Both the position numbers and the translations under genes were made by a program. The notes beneath the pieces were generated by a model. That model did no database searches. It was given only the letters and a program-made list of their open reading frames with translations, and had not been told where the DNA came from. From the NCBI GenBank assembly GCA_006937955.1, contig SSNP01000020.1:913504-977503 (forward strand): a stretch of 64,000 nt of DNA, read 5' to 3'. Source of the stretch: Pachypanchax playfairii. Lineage: Eukaryota > Chordata > Actinopteri > Cyprinodontiformes > Aplocheilidae. Below are positions 51,783 through 63,810 of the stretch, piece by piece (positions within the stretch are counted from its first letter, which is position 1; every line of letters begins with the position of its first letter).

Positions 51783-52358
51783 TTAAAGATCCTGTATCAT
51801 GTAAAATCAGCTGTTTGGAGCATTTAACCATGTTATGATGTTATTTCCTTATTAAACCCTCCAGACTGGTTTTTGGTTTAATACACACATTTCTAAGTAA
51901 TCCTCCTGAATCCTGCGCTCTGAGCAGCTGCTCCACTCTCTCCTGGAAAACCACCTGACTGTAACATAGTGATGTAACAATGTTACACCAGGACCTGCAG
52001 ATTAAACACACACCCCCCGAGCTGCCAGAGTCTGAAGCAAGACACTAAACACCACCGTTTGTAGTATTTTACTTTCTAAAAATGTCTCAGTGAAAATGTT
52101 CATTTAGCTGTGAAAGTTACAGGAATTTATTCATCATTTTATTCAGGCAGCTCGAGGGGCAGCACTCATGAGGAGGGGGCCTGGAGGAGAGGAGGCAATT
52201 TAGGTAAACTGAGTGTTTTACTTCCTGGTCAGAGAATAACTCAAGGATAAAAGTTATATTTCAGGACAAATAAAGACTATATAACACCAACGGTAATATT
52301 TTATCATATATGTTCCAGATGTTGACAGCTGTAAAATAGCAGGATACAGAACCTTTAA
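51783..52358. mobile_element. TTAA-flanked MITE (568 bp)
   Basis: TTAA copies at 51783-51786 and 52355-52358 bracket the element. It starts AGATCCTGTATCATG and the complement of its end reads AGGTTCTGTATCCTG; both ends continue to CAGCTGT. No transposase is present. It sits just past the FAM222B polyadenylation signal. piggyBac or Kolobok type; unresolved. Confidence 0.75.
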
Positions 52359-54147
52359 ACATTTTATAACATGAGTTTTATCCTCTTTTCTGAGTGTTAA
52401 GGTACGTTTAGCTGTTCACATGAATGTCTCTTCCAGTCACATGTTTGTGAAAAACTATTTACCAGTTTTTAAAATAAATCAAATTGAATCTCAAGTGTTA
52501 AAAACAGATTCCAGCATGGTGTTACTTATCAAACTAAAACTAAACCAACATGGAAAATCTGTGTGTAAAAACTGAGTCTAAGTATTGACTGCGTGATCCT
52601 GCAGCTTCTAGAACCTCCTTTAAAAACCAGAACTTGAAGTAGTTTTTATCTGTAGGACTTTATCGGTCTCTCTCGTCATTGTAGAGGAAGTTTGTCTGAT
52701 TTTTCTTGACAACGTTTCAGGTTTTATTTCCACACAGTTCTCTGAAGGTTTCTCTACAGTACTTCAGTCAGGTCGAGGTCTTTGACTGGACCAGGTTTCT
52801 CTTTCAGATACTTTGTTGTCGTGCTTCATGACCCAGTTTGTTTTTGAGCTTTAGCCGTCTGACAGATCTGAGTCACATCATTCTAGAATACTTTGGTATC
52901 AACGTGGTTGACTCAATGTGTGCAGGTATCCAGATCCTGTAGCTGCTACTACTGCTGCTGCTGCTGCTGCTGTTGATGTTGATGTTTCCAAACAAGCAAA
53001 ACTTGTCCCGTCTTTTTCCAAATCTTATGTCATGAACTTTAACCTTTAACTTGCTAACTGAATCCTGTGGTATGAACTCTAACCTTTGGATTGATCATCA
53101 ATTTGGAAATGACCTTTGACCCTTTTCAGATTGTTGGTCAGTTTTTCCTTCTTAGTGCTGTGTGCTCACTCCTGTCCAGACCAAAGAATCGACACCTGCG
53201 TTTACAGAGACTATCACACCTGCTGACGATCAGCTCCTTGATTAGCAGCACCTGGCTGCTACATGGTTCTATGGCCTTCGTTTTTCACTCACATCCTTTT
53301 CATTTGGATTGATTTGTCGTTTATAAAATAATTCATGATGGAACTTGTTCTGTTTTTACAATCTTGAAGTTGGGTTTGAGAGGTTTTAGGTAACAATTGA
53401 ACACTTTTATGTCCTGATTTGTAAAACCCAACAATTTAAGGTGGGTGTCCTTTTCTTCTTCCCGTAACTAAACAAATTCCATTCATACAAGTGACAGAAG
53501 GCTTCAGAAGATCTACCTGAAGCAATATGATTTGTGACTGTGACAGTCTGTGCACATGGTGGTGATTGTTGCTCTGATTGCTGTGCTTTCATGTCCTTTA
53601 TCCAGCCTGCCTCTGCCACATAGCAGGAGGAAGCAGAGCAGACAGTGCAAGCTGTGAAATCTGCAGCACTTTCTGGGTACAGTAGCTTTAGCTTGTCTGG
53701 CTGTGATGAAAATGGGACTTGCATAAAGGGCACACAGCAGGAGAGCAGGATCAGCACCTTTTGTGATCAGTATTACTCCATGATGGGTTTTAACTCATGC
53801 CAGAGGTGCAGGCAGGATAGCCGCTCTGCAGCAAACATAAAGTCAAGTCACATGCAGAAACAAACTAAAGGTTACATTTGAAATGCATGATTTCATTCAG
53901 AGTTAAGTTACACTTGTTGCAGCATTCAGAAAGTCTGTTACACAAGAACCGACATTATTTTCTCCTCGATGCTCAGAACACCGAAATGGTTCCCTTTGGA
54001 ATAAATGTATAACGAAGCAGACGTCACAAGAGTTCAGTCAGGAAATCTGTTCACCCATTTGTCTGTTAAACAGAACACTGTGTTTTAGTTTGAATGGCTC
54101 CTTGTCATCCAAGCTGACTGCACAGCCGGTACTTCTGTGGGGGCTCT
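52359..54147. other. Intergenic between convergent FAM222B and TRPV1
   Basis: The TRPV1 3' UTR (- strand) must lie in the right part, but no clear AATAAA was found on that strand near the stop. A (CTG)n/(GAT)n tract is at about 52941-52986. The frames at 53091-53312 and 53407-53757 show no family resemblance. Confidence 0.45.
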
Positions 54148-57100
54148 TCAGATGTACAGAGGGCTCATTTCTGTGGACTGAGAAGCCTCCCTCTGCCTTC
54201 TGCGCACTGTGAAAACACCTCTCCAGCTCCTCCCTGTGGATGAAACAAGAAATGTTAAGAACATTTGCTGCCATTTATGCACATGTGCAAATGTCTTTAC
54301 CTCTGTTATTTCTGCTCAGAGGGGTTTCTGAACCGGGCTGCTGGATCCCATCGCAACAACCTGGATCCTCACTAATTTTGGCCAAGTTGATGTTCCATTT
54401 GTTCCAGTTGACTTCTTCGACTCTGAGAGGACAAGAGGACACACACTCCAGTTACTGTTGGCTGTATGACACATCAGTCAGCTGTCAGAGAACAAAAACT
54501 ACTGTGAAATGCTGTTCTGACCCTGAACACACCACTGAACAAACCTTTGTCTCGACTCTCCAGTTATTATTTACTAAAAGTTATTTTTTTTAATATTTGT
54601 CACTGTTGTTGATCAGAATACGATGATCAGTAGTTTGTTAAAACATACAGATATAATTTATCTGGGACAAATGGGCAAGACAAAGGAAATAAACATGTTC
54701 CTAAATACCCTGATTTAAATCTCCATTACTCATTCACTCAATCATCATCAATCACAAAAAATACTTATTAGAGAAGAATAATATGAACAGGGCTAGAAAA
54801 CAGCTAGAACCAAAATACTACAAAAATATTACCTTTACTGTGGTTTGTTGTGTAATAAGGACATTAAAACATACTAATTTATTTAAAAAATTATAGAAAT
54901 GAATATCTACGATACTAAAGATTGGTTTTGTAATAAAGCTGTTTGTCTTTATTAGACGTCACAAGGACAGTCCTTTCTAACAGCTCGAAAACGCTGCATT
55001 TTACCTAAATTACAAAATATTAAACAGACTGATGACATTTTAGTTTTGCAAATATCTTGTGACAGTGTCAATACAATCAATAAAAGACAGTAACTACTGA
55101 ATTAAAATGTAATTTATTGCTAATGTCTGAATGCTGAAATCTTAAAATGATTAAAAAACCTCCCGTTCTGTTGTCCGTTAGTGCGTGATCCTGTTCAGGG
55201 TCACGAGGAGTTGGTACCTATCTCCAAAGGTCACTGGAGGAGAGGTGAGGTCACCAGGTCTGGACAGATCATCAGACCATCACAGATCCACATGAAGACT
55301 AACAACCATTCACACTCACATTTAAAGCCTTTAGAGTCTCCGATCAGCCTAACATGGATGTTTTTGGTCATTGAAGGAAACTAGAGTGCACGGGGAGACA
55401 GAAGGGTCCAGCTGGAAGTCAAACACACAACCTTCCTGCTACTAAGCAACAGTGCTACCAGCTTTGTTGATGTACAGCCCCTTAGAGGAAACCTCTAACT
55501 CTCATTTAGTTTCTGACACTTTTATTATTGACTAGATTAAACATTGTTCTGGTACTCATAAACTAAACTGTCTGCAGATTAAAACAGCATCTGTAAATAT
55601 ATTTTCTGAACAGCTTGTTAGTTAGTTGGGGTTCTTTCTGACTGTCTACTTCATGTATTTTTAACACATAAAAACAATTAATGGTCCTAGACAACGTCAA
55701 TAATTCATCATAGATGCTTTTCAAAGGGCTTTAAGTGACAAGATTTACACTAATATCTTTATATTACTTTTAGATGTGAAGATACTGAGTTAATCTTATG
55801 CATTATTGTGATAAAATATCAAATTAATTGTTCAGAGTTAGACACCAAACCACCTGTTCAGGTCGGTGGTGTAACCTTTCAATCAAGGCATTTTAAAGAC
55901 AGAAGAAACAAACCTGAAACAGTGACGACGATCTTCTCCAAGAGCAGTGCCAAGTTTTCGTTCCACCCCACAGCGAACCCTCTTCTTCAGACAGCAGGGC
56001 AGTCGTTTCTCCATGTCCAGGATAGTGACAGCCCTCTGAGAAGAACCACAGCACCAAATGAAACCAGTGTTTCCTGTAATAAATACCAGCAAGACTTCCT
56101 GATACTTACCTGTAGTCTCCAGATGCTGGTGCTCTCCATGGTGATCTTTTCTACAGTGCGGTTCATTAAGGCTATAAGCATGTTGAGCAACAGGATGTAG
56201 GTGAGGATGATGTAGCCGATGAGCAGCAAGTAGAAGACCTCCACGTACTTGTAGTCCTGGGTGAACTCCATGTCACCCATACCTATGGTGAACTTGAAGA
56301 GCTGCAGGATGGTGTAGGAAATGTTTCTGTATGTGGGTTTGACACAATCCTCAGCAGAAACAGCAAGATCAAAAAAACGTGCACCCTTTGCGCTGGTTTT
56401 GTTTCTTTCTGGAGGCTCGATAAGCAGCGCGACCACCGCTGTAGTAGGAGAGGGAAAACAATTTACTTGTAGTATACTGTATGTAAGTACAGGTTGAACA
56501 AATCGTTCCATTGGCTCACGATGATATGAAATACCTGCAGAAAATCCAAAGAGGAAGACGATGTAGACAAAAAGAAAGCGCAGGATGTCACTGAGAATCA
56601 TCTACAGAAAGAAAAGATGGATTCAGATCACTGTGATACTGACTGTAGTGGAGTGCAAAGGTCAGCTACCTTCTGTATCATGACGCTGTAGATTCCCATT
56701 TGTCCATAACCCCTGGAAAAGTAAAGCAGGTTCACCCAGCTGAGAGCGAGACACACCACCAAGAAGCCAAGGTACTCATCCCGACCCCCCAGATACAGAC
56801 CAGCAGAGACCATGAACAGGAAGCCCTGCACAAAACTATCAACAGCACAGATACATTGATTCTTAGTCAGGATCATCTGGGAGTGGTGATCAGATAAATT
56901 TATACAAACTGGAAATAATCTGTTGTGGATGTTTTTTTGGAGAAACTGAGAAAATAAATGTACAGCCTGTCTGCAAGTGTGCTTGTTGGCCAAATATCTC
57001 ATGAACCACTGCAGTGATTTTAATTAGACTCATGATCATTCCACACACATAAACAACCAAATAACTTCTGAAGTTTATGCATTTCAAGGTGACTGTTACA

Positions 57101-60100
57101 GCTAATTAACATTAGCAAACACATCTCTGTCAGTTCCACAAACACTAGGCTGAATCTTATAGTGTTAGTTAGTTGAATCATCTCCAACACGTGTACAGTT
57201 GGATGAAAGTTTTGAGAATGACATAAATATTGGGTTTGTGTAAAGTTTGCTGCTTCACTTCTTATAATAGCAATTTGCATAAACTCCAGAATGTTTTAAA
57301 GATCAGATGAATTCCAAAGTCCTTCTTTGTTATAAAAACAAACTTAATCCCCAATTTCCACTACATGTCATCTCTGCCATAAAAGGACCTGCTGAGACCA
57401 TTTCAATCATCTCATTAACACAGGTGAGAATGTTGACAAGCTCATGATGTGATGCTGACTGACATTCACAAAAACCCAACCATGATTAAAGAATGTTACC
57501 AAAACATCCTCCAACAGCAACTTCTTCAACCATCCAAGAACGGTTTAGCCGTTTCCTGCATGATGGAGCTCCGGGTCATCAGGACAAAGTAAAAACTAAG
57601 TGACTCAGGAAACAAAACATTGAAATTTTGGGTGTCCAGGAAACGCCTCAGACCTTAATCTAATGGAGGATTTGTAGTCGATCCTCAAGAGGTAAGTGGA
57701 GAAAAAAGAACAATAATTCTGACAAACTCCAAGCGTTAATTATAAAAGAATGTATTGCATCAGATGCAGGGCCAATTCCAACAATGCAAATATTGATTCT
57801 GTGCATGAACATGAATTCCTTTGAAACTTATGACGTTTGTAATTAAACTTCAATACAGAAACAACTGACACAAAGTTCTAAAAACACTGAAGCAGCAAAC
57901 TGAAAACCAACATTTGTGTCATTCTCAAAACTTTTGACCACGACTGAAAACATTAACCTAACAGTTAGGTCCAGGGCTTAATTTGAGCCTGATCCTGCCG
58001 GAACAAGATCCAGGAACTGTCTTATTTTGAAAGGGTGTGTTCCGGTAACTGTTTGCTAGGATCCGTTAACGGCGCTAATTGGGATAAATAACAGCGGCAT
58101 CAAAATGCCAAAAAGGCAGTATAACTTACTTCCTCTGGGCTTATCTTTCTCTAGCCCTGCTTGACAATTTACACCTGCTTGGTCTGGTCCGACGGTTGTG
58201 TATGTGTGTGCGTTCCGGTATCAGTTTGGCCTCAGTGAATTCTGGTCTCATAGCGCTATTTGCGTTCCGGTAACTTTTGATTTACAAATTAAGCACTGGT
58301 TAGGTCCTAACTGTTCACATGAGATTGTTGTTTCAGATTCTGCCATTAAATCGACCAAATGCCACTGGACTCTATCTGTTAGCAAAATATCTATGGACAG
58401 ATTTTTATAAAGTTCTCATAAAGAAATTTTAACACGTAAATCTACCTCTCATTAACTTTTGTAGTCAACCCCATTTAAGATGGCCACCACAGCTAAACAA
58501 TTACAGCAAATACAAAACAGGAAGTAAATCACTTTTATGGATATTAAGCTACAGTTTCATGTGATAGCTGACAGTCATTCACAGCACAGACTCCTGGTGC
58601 TAACATGTAGCATGATGTCTTGTAATTTTGTGTGAGATTGCAGACAGTCATTGTCACAATTTGACAAGAACAGTTGAAACTCCCATAAAGTCACCAAATA
58701 AAATGAGTTTAAATCTCTGACATTAAAGGCAGCAGGTGATATTTGTTCCTTCAGGGAATGTCACGCCTTTAATTATGTTCTCTGTTAGTTTTCAGGATGT
58801 TTCTGTCTCTCTGTTCTTGTGTTTTATTCCCCCTTTGCTTCCCTCATTTCACCTTCTCAGCTCACTGCACACCTGTCTCCCACCTGTTAATCAACTCACC
58901 TGTTTGTATTCAGTAATCGTCCTACTCAGCTCTCCTCTTCCTGGTTTTCTTTCATACATTGTTTGATCCTGATGTTGCAGTTTTGTTCCTAGTGGTTTCC
59001 CACTGTGTTTGGTATTCTACCATCACACTCCAGTTTGCTTTTAATTGTAAGTTTGAATTCTTATTTCATGATCACAGTTTTCTTTCACTAAATTCTTCTG
59101 ACTCTGAGTTCAGATTTTGGGTTCTCAAATAACAAAGAAAATATAACATTTTCTCTTTTAGCACACTTTCATCCGAAAGGACTTACAAATCAGGAACAAC
59201 GTTAAAACATGCTATGAGTGTTAGATTAGATATTCCAACAATTTTGATCTTATTTTGAAAAACGTTTTAATACTTACAAGAGAATCTCATAATAACCATC
59301 GATCAGCAGAGTTTTCAGCTTTGGTCGTTTCCTCCTCATGTCCAAAATCTAGGAATTTAGACACATTTTAATCAAACTAAAATTCAAAATTTTGTTCATT
59401 TGAACATCTGGGAAAAACTTCTGTCAACCTACCCCACTGATGAAGAAATATATGTTTGCTAGTGCTGTCAGCAGCTGGCCCGAGACATACAGGTAATCCA
59501 TCAACTCATCCTCAATGGTAAACGGAGGCTGTGGAGCACAGAGGAGGTGTCAGGATGATCCTGTCTCTGATATAGATTTGTCAAACAGTGAGTGAAAAAC
59601 CAGCTACCTTTCCATCTCTCTTGTTATAGGCTACAGCAGTGAAGATGACCAGGTACACAAGGTAGACCAGGAAATTGAAAAGAAACATTCGACCTGCAAA
59701 CCTCCTCCACTTCTTCTCCAGCAGTTGACTCAGAGGCTCTGTCTCAAGCATGTCATGGCGGTTCTGAGAAGAGACACGGGTTTGACATGAGAATAACAAA
59801 TACAGCTGCTAAAGCTGGACTCCAGAAGCTGCGACTCACAGGAATCTCACTGCCGTAGATCAGAATCTCTAAAACAGAGTTGTTCTCATACGAGTCTACT
59901 GAGGCCAGGTCATACAAGGAGCAGTGGACGGGTCCATACACCCACTCAGTGAATTTACGAGACAGATGTTTGGTGTGACTCTCCTGGAATTCCCTTTTCA
60001 GGATGTGGGAAAAAATCTGCAGAGGATCAAAGAGAAACTGTGAACTACAAAGTCTCTGAGAATTCAGTCTTCTGTGTTAAGACTAAAATAGTTTTTATTC

Positions 60101-63100
60101 AAGTCAATAGAACTAAAGATACCAGCCTGAGTACTCAAGTTCTACAAATGCACAACTCTCTTAAGCTCTGAGTTTCTGCTGAATTTTACCCCAATCTTTC
60201 CAGTTTTTGCAGCCAGTTTTAGAGGTGTCAGCCCATCGTTGTTCTCTATGTTCTCCAGGTTCTGCTTGGGATGCAGTCTAGCAGAGTTCTTGAGGATACG
60301 ATCATAAATGGCAATTATGAAGTCAGTGTTATCTTTTGAGTTGTCAGCCACCAACACCAGGGCATGCAGCACCGTGTTTCCCTGATAGTCTGTCATCTTA
60401 GCGTCTGCCTGCTGATACTCGTTCTCCATCAGGTAGTCCACCATGTCAGGCTGGTTTGTGCAGGCTGCTAGAGACAGGGGCAGTTCACCTGGAGATAAAA
60501 CAGACTGTATCAGTTAAAGGAACATGACCTTCTGACTGCAGAGCTCTGAGTCTGACTCATTCCTGCTTTATTTATAGTCCTCAAACATTTGCTGCTTCCA
60601 TATTTTGGTTTATCAATAGTAAACCACTAATGATTTCCTGATTTATTCAGATTCAGGTGTTTGGATTTGGAGCTCAGGTTTGTCAGACGTTTATGTAGAA
60701 AATTAGATTGTAGCAAATAATTTTATATCTTGTGTGCGATAGTAGACAAATACATAACTCATAAAAAGTTTAGGATATTTGGTTTTTGGGTGAAATTTCA
60801 GGATGAACCTAAAATGCATTCGAACCTTTACAAGGTGAACTTAACGTGACCTTCTGAATGGACATGTCCAACTGTTCAGTGGTTGGGTACGTTTTACATG
60901 ACTTGTTGTTGTTGTCATGGTTTGAGGTTAGTGAGAACTCTAATTTGACCCAGACTTCCGACCAACACACAGAGAGACGGAGTTTAATGAATAACAGTGT
61001 TTCTTATTTACAGAGGACAGGAGAACAACACAGTGATCAGGACTGTGAACGTGCAAGGTGGACTGGAGGACTGGACTGGAGCCAGGGAAGAAACAGTCGT
61101 GCTGGGACACGACGGGAGCAGAGACTGAGCCCTCTGGACAGCGAGGCAGACGACCAGCGCAAGGAGGCAATCAGGAGCCTGGAGACGGAATCCAGGAGGG
61201 AGACAGGATGAGGACAGGGGTACCGGGGACACTACAGAGGCCACACGTTACCACGTTAGACGATGGAACAAACTGGCGTCTGTCTCTGGTTCCTCCACAG
61301 CTTAAATCTCAGCCCCAGAGAGCTGGGTAACGCCCCCCCCCACCTTAAAGGATGCCACCTGGCGGCCGAGCTGAGGAACCAGAGGGACCTGCTGAGAGAA
61401 CAGAATGGGAGGCGGAGGAGGACTCAAAGTCAGTGATGAGGGATGGGTCGAGTATGAAGGACAGGGGGACCCATGAGCTGTCCTCTGGGCCGTACCCTTC
61501 CCAGTCCACGAGGTACTGATGTCCTCGGCCCTGAGGATGGACCCCCACGATCCTGCAGACAGTGTAGGCGGGGTGACCATCTATGATACGGGCGGGAGGG
61601 GGCGAATCTTCAGGAGGACAAAAGGGACTAGAATGAACAGGCTTGAGTTGGGAGACATGGAACACAGTTCCAGTTGTTTTCTAACAAGAAGCTGAAGAGC
61701 TAAATTCACAACAGCTGTTTGATCCACATCTCAGACCAGCTGCCAAATTAGACAATTTGAAACCATTTACATCAGTGTGGTTTGTGACTAGACGACCTAC
61801 AAGGGAACCTGAACACACCACCAGGTACAGGTGTTGTCTTGCATGAACCAGGGAGCATTTATACTGGATCAGGGACCAGTGGACCTCAGTGACTAATGAA
61901 AGACGATTATGATGGACACCAACGATGTTGGAGACATTGATATTGCTGGGGAGTGGAGCAGAAAATCCATCCAATCAGAACGCTGCAACCCGCTCCACTT
62001 GTTTTCATTCACTTTAAAGAGAGAATAATAAGTTCTTACTGTGATGAGCTTTATCTGTTTTTAGCTATTGATTTGATTTATTTGTGGCTTCATTATTTTA
62101 ACTGTTTTGATCCAACTGGTTTAATTTCTCTGTTGATTTTCACCGATTTTATTTAACTTTGTAAAGCTCTTTGTTGGTTGTTGGTGACATGAAATAAATA
62201 AAGTTTGAATTGAGTGGTGAAGGGTTGATTGTTTTCATGTTGCCCTGAGTTGGACTGACAACGTGTCCAGGATGTCTCTTGTCCAGTGGCTTGTCCCCCC
62301 TCGACCCTGCACAGTGAGTTTAACCCCATAACATCCACCTCTTTAGAGCTTGTGCACAAAGGTTTTCATACCTAAATTGGTGCCAGCTGTAGCTCTTAAG
62401 TTTTTAGGGTGACTGGTTGGCATAAAAATTATGTTTTGGACGTTTTTATTGAGAAGAAATGCTTTCCAACGATGTATAACTTGCTGGTATTGATGTAAAA
62501 TTGATGATCCCTAGTCCGGTACGGTGGCAAGCATGGCGTTAATGGATGGATGGATTCAGTCCCTTCAGTACTAAAAGTTTGTTCTTGAACATATTAGATT
62601 TTTGTCTGAAGAGTCAAAGAAAAAGACACTCACCAAAGTAAAAGAATGTACCATCATGTGGCTGAAAGAATTTCCCGCAGGCTTTGGCGTGGACATCCGC
62701 TCCTTTGCTCACCAGAAGCTTCACGTGGAAAATGCTCCTCCTCTCTATAGCTATATGTAGAGCTGTCTGTCCTGTCAGAAGATATGAAAACTGTTTTCTT
62801 TTCACTTCCAATTAGAGCCACACAAGATATCACAAATTTATGAAATGCAACTGATCCTATCATCACAATATTTGGCAATAATGAGTTTTCCAAATGTCCC
62901 GCAGCTCTATTTTAAGACATTTTTGTTGATAAAAGATAAATTCATGTGAGGACATTATTTTATCACATATTTCTGCTTTCTTTGGAGAACAGGAACACTA
63001 AACCACTGAAGGTGCAGTCTGGGATTTAGAGGACTGTTGACCTTTGTAGTAGCTGTTGGTGAATGCAGCATTCACGAATTCCTTAATGTCACCCGTCCTC

Positions 63101-63810
63101 TCTGAGATGTCAATTAGCACTTGTATGGTGTCGTTCTTGTCATCCTTGAGGTGCAGCAGAGCTTTCATCAGAGCGGTTTTACCATAGGACTGATCTACAG
63201 ATGTAACAACACATTCAAGAAGGTAAGGATTACACTTTGGATCATCAGTTGCATCATGGGTGCTCACACACGTACACATAGAGTCAGAGAGTCTCTTCAT
63301 GTTCTGATATAAGTACTGGTACAGGCCATCCAGCTTCCTGACGTCCCTGCTGGCCACTGCTTCAAACAATCGATCAATGGTGAAAGTTGAGTTGTCTCTC
63401 TGTTTCGGTTGCACTTCGCCTCGAATCCCTCTAGAAACAAAAGGTGTTCAACAAAACAGGGTTACTACAGAATACTGCGAGTCAAGAAGCTCCACAGTCT
63501 GTTTTAACTCACACCATGTGACTTGATAATATACATCACTCTGCTGTAATGAGAGGCAAACAGAGGCAGAAATCAGTTTAACACCGTGTGCACAGGCTCA
63601 CTTGTCAAAGCCGAGATTGAATCTGATTTTGATTTTGGGCGTCTCAATTTCCTCCTGGTAATCAGTGTCCATGGGGGCCTTGGGGGCCTCACTGGGTAAC
63701 CCTAAAGCAGAGGCCAGTCCTTCTTTCTTCTTATTCTTGTGCCTTGATTTCTCCTCCTCTGTCCGGTCGTCTGTCTCCATGGTAAAGCCAAACATCTCTG
63801 ACTTCTTCAT
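54148..63810 (-). CDS. trpv1: TRPV1-type transient receptor potential channel (14 coding exons)
   Basis: A non-selective cation channel of sensory plasma membrane, gated by heat and protons in relatives. Coding exons (- strand): 63810-63602, 63430-63042, 62771-62634, 60488-60190, 60016-59840, 59763-59608, 59528-59433, 59348-59278, 56835-56670, 56601-56535, 56438-56110, 56035-55914, 54422-54301, 54233-54148. They total 2427 nt with all phases closed. The 808 residues compare with 839 in human. Order: charged N terminus; ankyrin repeats at about 85-375 (GQTALHIAIERR, GNTVLHALV); S1 about 427-450; S5 about 568-590; pore FTIGMGDMEF (filter 642-645); S6 LLNMLIALM and the TRP helix to IWRLQ. Possible glycosylation at Asn628. 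The start ATG lies just 3' of a splice acceptor, so a 5' UTR exon lies upstream. The call is TRPV1 rather than V3/V4 by filter and linker. Confidence 0.93.
55170..55460 (+). repeat. Dispersed teleost repeat in TRPV1 intron 12
   Basis: The sequence 'cctgttcagggtcacgagga', 'gtctggacagatcatcagac' ... 'aaccattcacactcacattt' ... 'agcaacagtgctacca' is a mutated copy of a repeat abundant in teleosts, the reverse of the fragment at 34.2 kb. It is non-coding. Confidence 0.65.
56985..57190 (+). repeat. Dispersed repeat ('atatctcatgaaccact' family), copy in TRPV1 intron 8
   Basis: The left edge lies near the left end of intron 8, which begins at the acceptor of exon 9 (56836). Its 'caaatatctcatgaaccact' matches the copy at 45.9 kb. 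It is followed directly by a Tc1 relic. Confidence 0.55.
57191..57949 (+). mobile_element. Deleted Tc1-like transposon in TRPV1 intron 8
   Basis: The ends are inverted repeats: CAGTTGGATGAAAGTTTTGA at left, and the complement of the right end CAGTCGTGGTCAAAAGTTTT. Both continue with GAGAATGACA and, further in, AGTTTGCTGCTTCA. The middle keeps transposase debris (FLHDGAPGHQDK, then QNIEIL), corresponding to the second catalytic block. Most of the gene is deleted and stops are frequent. It is a dead copy of a widespread fish Tc1 family. Confidence 0.85.
57964..58306. mobile_element. hAT-type MITE with perfect 8-bp target duplication
   Basis: GTTAGGTC at 57964-57971 and again at 58299-58306 bracket a 327-bp element. 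The ends are CAGGGCTTAATTTG and CAAATTAAGCACTG (complement CAGTGCTTAATTTG, 13 of 14 identical). An 8-bp target duplication with CAGNG-type ends is the hAT hallmark. Internally GTTCCGGTA recurs three times. There is no transposase. Confidence 0.9.
58380..58660 (+). repeat. Dispersed repeat ('atatctcatgaaccact' family), third copy
   Basis: The sequence 'attaacttttgtagtcaacc', 'caagatggcc'-like 'taagatggccaccacagcta' and 'ctgacagtcattcacagcac' match the inner part of this repeat as seen at 45.9 kb. Confidence 0.5.
60755..60885 (+). mobile_element. Tc1-like transposon end (left part)
   Basis: The sequence 'actcataaaaagtttaggat', 'atttcaggatgaacctaaaa' and 'tgcattcgaacctttacaag' is the terminal region of a common teleost Tc1 family. 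The element is interrupted after about 130 bp by a gypsy-derived segment, and transposase debris resumes at about 61.7 kb. Confidence 0.55.
60900..61680 (-). mobile_element. Ty3/gypsy retrotransposon 3' fragment with chromodomain and LTR-like end
   Basis: On the - strand, the frame 61665-61345 starts FHVSQLKPV and contains YLVDWEGYGPEDSSWVP. This is the integrase C-terminal chromodomain of chromovirus-type gypsy elements. After its end the sequence runs into a candidate LTR or 3' end (about 61330-60900), with 'ctgttattcattaaactccg'. Gag, protease and RT are absent. It is a truncated copy within TRPV1 intron 3. Confidence 0.8.
61690..61975 (+). mobile_element. Tc1-like transposase debris (right part)
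   Basis: In broken + strand frames one reads TREHLYWIRDQWTSVT and nearby residues, corresponding to the transposase stretch before the second catalytic Asp. Together with 60755-60885 it may be one Tc1 element split by the gypsy insertion. Confidence 0.5.
62085..62215 (+). mobile_element. LINE 3' tail
   Basis: The sequence 'gtaaagctctttgttggttg' ... 'gaaataaataaagtttgaat' matches the usual 3' end of fish LINEs (growth in A-rich repeats after 'aataaagttt'). No coding part remains. Confidence 0.5.
62235..62345 (-). repeat. Dispersed teleost repeat fragment
   Basis: The sequence 'catgttgccctgagttggac', 'tgacaacgtgtccaggatgt' ... 'cgaccctgcac' resembles the fragment at 34.2 kb. A second scrap ('gtacggtggcaagc', 'aatggatggatgg') follows at about 62520-62560. 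Confidence 0.45.

Noticed and set aside
52941..52986. (CTG)n run as a coding polyglutamine or polyleucine tract
   Set aside because: It lies in intergenic DNA with no reading frame around it.
60858..61330. Two + strand frames of 90-117 codons in TRPV1 intron 3
   Set aside because: They are antisense to the gypsy 3' end and LTR-like sequence.
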